Positions 60,348 to 64,000 of a DNA stretch of 64,000 nt are shown here, in pieces. This DNA is from Flavobacterium sp. AG291. Its GTDB lineage: Bacteria; Bacteroidota; Bacteroidia; Flavobacteriales; Flavobacteriaceae. Made by a program: the position numbers and the translations under genes. Within the stretch, counting starts at the first letter, position 1. Each line of letters opens with the position of its first letter. The notes below the pieces were generated by a model. That model made no database searches and was not told the DNA's origin. It saw only the letters and a program-made list of their open reading frames with translations. The DNA lies in NCBI RefSeq assembly GCF_003350375.1, contig NZ_QQAR01000013.1:80562-144561 (forward strand), in the 5' to 3' direction.

Positions 60348-60848
60348 GTGCAGGAATATAAAATCTATGCAGCGAAACATTCTGATATTAGAACCGGAAA
60401 GGTTTGGAATACAGAAGGACTTGGTAGCAATCTTATCAAGATAAAAATTAAGCACAAAAGTATTATAGTTTCTAACAGAAGAATTGATGATAATTTTGAA
60501 AGGATTTTTTTTGGAGAATTTACTGAAAAAATTAACGGAAAACCTAAAGAGGAATCAAAGAAAAAATTTGATGAAAATTCTCTTGTAATCGATGAATACT
60601 ACAGGCTGAGACTTAACATTGATACAAGTAAAACATATAGAGCTGAAATTAAACCTGTAAGGAAATTCGATATTTACTCACAATTAAGATATTTATGGCA
60701 GCATCCTGATGATGTAGTCAGAATTACATTTTGGTTAGCTGTTGCAAGTATAATAATTTCAATATTTGGAACTGATATTCGCAATTTTTTAGAATGTTTG
60801 TGGAATTTAGCTCATTGTATCTTTAGTGTTAAGTGTACTTGTAATTAA
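60348..60848 (+). CDS. hypothetical membrane protein
   Basis: This 166-aa protein starts with GTG at 60348, 5 bp after the barrel gene. It has a soluble basic beta domain (KIYAAKHSDIRTGKVWN...) and one C-terminal membrane helix (about 128-147, ITFWLAVASIIISIFG). It is the last gene before attR and is probably cargo. Family unknown. Confidence 0.6.
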   Translation: MQEYKIYAAKHSDIRTGKVWNTEGLGSNLIKIKIKHKSIIVSNRRIDDNFERIFFGEFTEKINGKPKEESKKKFDENSLVIDEYYRLRLNIDTSKTYRAEIKPVRKFDIYSQLRYLWQHPDDVVRITFWLAVASIIISIFGTDIRNFLECLWNLAHCIFSVKCTCN

Positions 60849-60958
60849 TAGAGATATTAGACTTTTATGAATACAAATCTGAATACGTTTGGTGAAATTG
60901 TGGGTTTGTAAAATATTAATAATCAATATATAAATATATCGCTTTAAAGCAACTTATA

Positions 60959-61008
60959 ATTGTGGTTCCGAAGGTCGGGGGTTCGAGACCCCTCATTCAC
61001 CCCTAAGT
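60959..61008 (+). other. attR (50-bp direct repeat)
   Basis: It is identical to 34890-34939, repeating the tRNA-His 3' half. The sequence beyond (TCAGGAGCC) and before (AACTTATA) differs from attL. Confidence 0.95.
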
Positions 61009-61012
61009 CAGG

Positions 61013-61039
61013 AGCCCTTCAGAAATGAAGGGCTTTTTT
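61013..61039 (+). terminator. host terminator of the original tRNA-His unit
   Basis: AGCCCTTC AGAAAT GAAGGGCT then T6. It was probably the tRNA-His terminator before integration. Confidence 0.8.
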
Positions 61040-61079
61040 GTTTTTGATTGTTTTCACAATCTTCAAATATTTAAATCTT

Positions 61080-61421
61080 ATGATTGTGATATTTCCTGTA
61101 ATAATCGTACTGGCGATTCTGATACTTGTGAGGGTTTTAATGCCTGATTTGTCTAAACTCAAGTACAGTAAAGATTTTCAAACTCAAATTGAAACCTTCA
61201 ATTTAAAAGAAGGTGATGAACTCGATTTGATATTGCCTAAAAACAGATTCGAAGTACAGGTCTATGTGCGTGGGAATAAAGATCAAGCGGGTAAACTTGC
61301 AGTGTCGCGGAACGAAAAGCTTTATAAAAAAGCTGAAAAAGGAATCATCAAAGCGAAACTTATCTCTACTGAAGATGATAATTTGAGAATTGAATTCTTT
61401 GAAAAGGTTTCACAAGCCTAA
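61080..61421 (+). CDS. small membrane-anchored protein
   Basis: The ATG at 61080 gives 113 aa with an N-terminal membrane helix (VIFPVIIVLAILILVRVL) and a soluble part (KYSKDFQTQIETFNLKEGDELDLILPKNRFEVQVYVRG). It is the first host gene past attR. Family unknown. Confidence 0.6.
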   Translation: MIVIFPVIIVLAILILVRVLMPDLSKLKYSKDFQTQIETFNLKEGDELDLILPKNRFEVQVYVRGNKDQAGKLAVSRNEKLYKKAEKGIIKAKLISTEDDNLRIEFFEKVSQA

Positions 61422-61423
61422 TC

Positions 61424-63004
61424 TTACTTATACTTCATTTTCTCTTCTTCCAGATCAATGTAGTGCAGGTATTTTCGAATTAATTCCTCATCAATATCTT
61501 GTTTCTTCTTGTTCTTTTCTAATAACAGCTTACGTTGCTTGTCGAGAACTTTAGTGTAAATAGCTTTTATGTCTTCCGGCATGGCAGATTCCTCTTCATT
61601 TAGGCTTAGTTGTGCTTCCCACTGGCTGCTAAGACGCTTTAGATGCGGGCTATCATTAAGCTTTTCTTTATAATGTTCTTCTATATATTCCATAGAAATT
61701 TTTGCCAGGGCCTTGCGAAGATGATTTTCAGTTTCTTCTTCCGGGCGATAGTCGTTGTAAACGGTGTGGCTAAGTTTTTTTATGATATATGGTAATGTCA
61801 GTCCTTGTATTAAAAGGGTTGCTAATATTACTACGAAGGTTATGTATAATATAAGATTACGATGAGGAAAAGGCGAACCGTCACTTAGTGTCAATGGTAT
61901 TGATAATGCTGCTGCCAGCGAAACTACCCCGCGCATCCCTGTCCATCCTAATATAAATGGACCTTTCCATCCGGGATTCCTGTCGGCAACCGTAATAAAG
62001 TGGCTGGCAATTATGGTTGTAATAACTGCTCCATAGGCGGCGATTATTCGTCCAATAATCAACACTGCTGTTATAAGCAGCCCGTAACCTGTAGCTTGGT
62101 ACAGACCAATGCCTTCGGTTTTTAAGGCGTTAACTATTTCAGGTAGGTCAAGTCCAATGAGCATAAACACCAGCCCGTTTAAGACAAACACTATGCTTTG
62201 CCAAACATTTTCAGCGCTTAGCCTCGACGATCCCGTTAAGAAATGATGCCTGAAATAAGAGAGGAACAATCCACCGCTTACGACAGATAAAATTCCTGAA
62301 CAGTGAAATTCTTCCGCAACTATATACATGGCATATGGTGCAACAAACGTTAATATGATATCCATGTTTACGTCGGTGGGTAGGTATTTATGTAATTTTT
62401 TAAAGATTAGTCCGGTTAATAGTCCAATTCCTGTACCCCCAACTACCATCCATACAAAATTTAGCGCGGCTTCCTGCCAGATAAATTGTCCAGTAGCAAC
62501 AGCAATAAGTGCAAAACGTAATATAATAAGTGATGAAGCATCATTTAACAGGCTTTCACCTTCCAGTATTGATGATAATCTTTTCGGTCCTTTGATGAAT
62601 TTAAGTATAGCTCCGGCACTGACAGCATCGGGAGGCGAAACGATACCACCAAGCAGGAATCCCAGTGCTAGTGAGAATCCCGGTATGAAACTGTTGGCAA
62701 CTACAGCGACTGATATTGCGGTCAGGAACACCACTACAAATGCAAAGCTGCATATTATCCTTCGCCAACGCCATAGTTCTTTCCATGATATTGCCCATGC
62801 GGCTTCGTATAATAAAGGAGGAAGGAAAATAATAAAGATTAGTTCCGGGTCAATTTTTAATACAGGTATACCTGGTACAAAACTTATCAATAAGCCGGTA
62901 ATAACTAATAATACAGGGTAGGCAACCCTAATGCGATTTGCTAGCATTATGATTAGTACGATTATTAATATGATGATAAGGTAGAAGGGGAAGTGTTCAA
63001 GCAT
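61424..63004 (-). CDS. Na+/H+ antiporter (CPA1 type)
   Basis: This 526-aa protein has about 12 membrane helices with CPA1 hallmarks: FLPPLLYEAAW (about 56), the GGIVSPPDAVSAGAIL segment with an Asp (about 124), SLLNDASSLI (about 152) and GWTGMRGVVSLAAAL (about 350). A long acidic/basic cytoplasmic tail ends it. It exchanges Na+ and H+ across the inner membrane. It is convergent with the small membrane gene. Confidence 0.92.
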   Translation of the reverse strand: MLEHFPFYLIIILIIVLIIMLANRIRVAYPVLLVITGLLISFVPGIPVLKIDPELIFIIFLPPLLYEAAWAISWKELWRWRRIICSFAFVVVFLTAISVAVVANSFIPGFSLALGFLLGGIVSPPDAVSAGAILKFIKGPKRLSSILEGESLLNDASSLIILRFALIAVATGQFIWQEAALNFVWMVVGGTGIGLLTGLIFKKLHKYLPTDVNMDIILTFVAPYAMYIVAEEFHCSGILSVVSGGLFLSYFRHHFLTGSSRLSAENVWQSIVFVLNGLVFMLIGLDLPEIVNALKTEGIGLYQATGYGLLITAVLIIGRIIAAYGAVITTIIASHFITVADRNPGWKGPFILGWTGMRGVVSLAAALSIPLTLSDGSPFPHRNLILYITFVVILATLLIQGLTLPYIIKKLSHTVYNDYRPEEETENHLRKALAKISMEYIEEHYKEKLNDSPHLKRLSSQWEAQLSLNEEESAMPEDIKAIYTKVLDKQRKLLLEKNKKKQDIDEELIRKYLHYIDLEEEKMKYK

Positions 63005-63127
63005 CTTAATTTGGTTTATATAAATTTATAAAAAAAGAATTCATTGTGGCTTCCTGTTAAATATGTCTTAACGAGCTATTTTAACATTTACTGAAAATAG
63101 TATCTTTAGTGTGTAAAATTTAGAATT

Positions 63128-63409
63128 ATGGCTTTTGATTATGAAGATATAGAGAAGCGTTTTGATTGTGCTTGTAAAAATGCGGTTAATGAATTGTCTA
63201 ATCAATACAAATCGGTTTATCTCGAAGGAGGTCCGGGAAAGCTTGGTGCTTTCCTTGAATTGATACAATTACAGTTTGATCAGGTTGAAGCGACTTTTGT
63301 TAGGGAAAATGAGCTTCATGCAAATCCTGAAGCACTAAAGCGAATAAAAGCTATCGCTAAAGGGTATGCTAGAAATTGTCTGGATGAGTATGGTAAGATT
63401 TCTATTTAA
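63128..63409 (+). CDS. small helical protein, tandem paralogue 1
   Basis: This 93-aa protein (FDCACKNAVNELSNQYKSVYLEGGPGKLGAFLELIQ) shares its plan with the next gene, including a GG.GKL/GG.AKL turn and a C-terminal KAIAKGYARNCLDEYGKI. It is cytoplasmic. Family unknown. Confidence 0.6.
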   Translation: MAFDYEDIEKRFDCACKNAVNELSNQYKSVYLEGGPGKLGAFLELIQLQFDQVEATFVRENELHANPEALKRIKAIAKGYARNCLDEYGKISI

Positions 63410-63538
63410 GTAAAATTCCCATTGTTGAAAGGGCTATGTGAAGAATTTTGCTAAAATTAAGTTGAATTTTATAACTCTCTTTCTTACATCGTGAATTTAT
63501 TTTGCCCTCCAATTTAACCAAAACAGGGGTAAACAATA

Positions 63539-63817
63539 ATGAATTCAAAATTCAGTGAACTAAAAGACCTTTTAGAGGCAGCATGCCGTGATGTACATAA
63601 AGATTTCTTAACCAGATTTAATAATGATACCTATATATCTGCAGGTGGTGCTAAACTTGAAGCTTTTATAACAGAACTGCAAAAAGAATATGAGAGTATC
63701 GCAGTTTCTTTTTTGCAAAAACACGGTTTTGAGAAAGATGCAGATGCTAAAAAGAAGGTTTTAGCAATTATTAAAGCCTATGCAAAACGGTGTATTGAAG
63801 AGTTTAGTAAAATATAA
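63539..63817 (+). CDS. small helical protein, tandem paralogue 2
   Basis: This 92-aa paralogue of the preceding gene has LEAACRDVHKDFLTRFNNDTYISAGGAKLEAFITELQ and a C-terminal LAIIKAYAKRCIEEFSKI. The shared motifs point to a tandem duplication. Function unknown. Confidence 0.6.
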   Translation: MNSKFSELKDLLEAACRDVHKDFLTRFNNDTYISAGGAKLEAFITELQKEYESIAVSFLQKHGFEKDADAKKKVLAIIKAYAKRCIEEFSKI

Positions 63818-63837
63818 TCTATATAATAGGTTTAGAG

Positions 63838-63859
63838 TATCCCGCTCCGGCGGGATTTT
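63838..63859 (+). terminator. intrinsic terminator
   Basis: ATCCCGC TCCG GCGGGAT with T6 follows the second paralogue. Confidence 0.8.
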
Positions 63860-64000
63860 TTGCATCTATATATAAGAGTTATTTCCTGCTATTCGATTAT
63901 CTGCCTCCCTCGCCGCGGCGGGTCCGGCATCCTGCCGCTTCAATCGGGTCTGCCTGCTGGGTAGGCAGGGCTAAGAAACCCGGTTTTGCTGCATATTTTT
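63860..64000. other. G+C-rich intergenic end of window
   Basis: It contains GCCGCGGCGGG, TGCCTGC/GTAGGCAGG and CCCGGTT words that look like a dispersed intergenic repeat. No ORF is supported. The other copy cannot be seen here. Confidence 0.35.

Overview
The window is low-G+C DNA from a member of Bacteroidota, most likely Flavobacteriaceae. The evidence is a type IX secretion (T9SS) sorting domain, Bacteroidota-type promoters (TTG, about 20 nt, TAnnTTTG), an LETM1-related protein, bacillithiol synthesis (BshB1) and menaquinone synthesis (MenF), and many short A/T-flanked terminators. The species cannot be named from the sequence alone.

Host left part (1-34.8 kb). This region holds the end of a SulP anion transporter with a beta-carbonic anhydrase, an FAD oxidoreductase and a small stress-type membrane pair. 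A fatty-acid degradation operon follows on the minus strand (marR - fadN - fadA - fadE), with kptA, a DUF2750-like gene and an acyl-CoA ligase nearby. Next come envelope proteins, a polysaccharide deacetylase, a GH39-type glycosidase, a small cluster of poorly known genes (20.4-23.6 kb), purL, a T9SS cargo protein with delta-60-type repeats, lipoproteins, a thioesterase, menF and bshB1.

Integrated element (34,890-61,008, about 26 kb). A tyrosine integrase gene lies just behind tRNA-His. A perfect 50-bp copy of the 3' part of that tRNA recurs at 60,959-61,008, so the ends (attL, attR) are directly visible. The left arm (plus strand) carries the integrase, a small lipoprotein and a three-gene module that looks like a toxin-antitoxin-chaperone (TAC) system: a small protein, a SecB-like chaperone and an ADP-ribosyltransferase-like toxin. 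The right arm carries an XRE repressor, an outer-membrane protein and a membrane protein. Between them run two leftward blocks. The early block (59.2-52.7 kb) has small regulators, a 567-aa winged-helix/replication-like protein, many small genes and a C5 cytosine methyltransferase with a second conserved-looking protein nested in another frame. The late block (51.7-38.3 kb) has an unusual number of single-pass membrane proteins, three small beta-rich capsid candidates, annexin-like repeats, a spike-like protein, a lysozyme-like protein, holin, a candidate unimolecular spanin, an M23 endolysin, and an 870-aa protein joining an ArdC-type N-terminus to a RecA/KaiC-like P-loop ATPase. I see no terminase, portal, tail tube, tape measure or conjugation gene. 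My inference is a temperate, tailless, membrane-containing virus (or a derivative of one) of a family I do not recognise.

Three compact signals in the element deserve most attention. The first is an A10 tract in the lysozyme-like gene, after which a start-less -1 frame encodes a membrane segment. The second is a plus-strand small-RNA candidate (about 58,651-58,729) whose linker between two hairpins is exactly complementary to the leaders of two element genes. The third is the TAC module, with a terminator hairpin inside the antitoxin 3' end and three operator-like boxes at its promoter.

Host right part (61.0-64 kb). This region holds a small membrane protein, a Na+/H+ antiporter and two tandem paralogous small genes.
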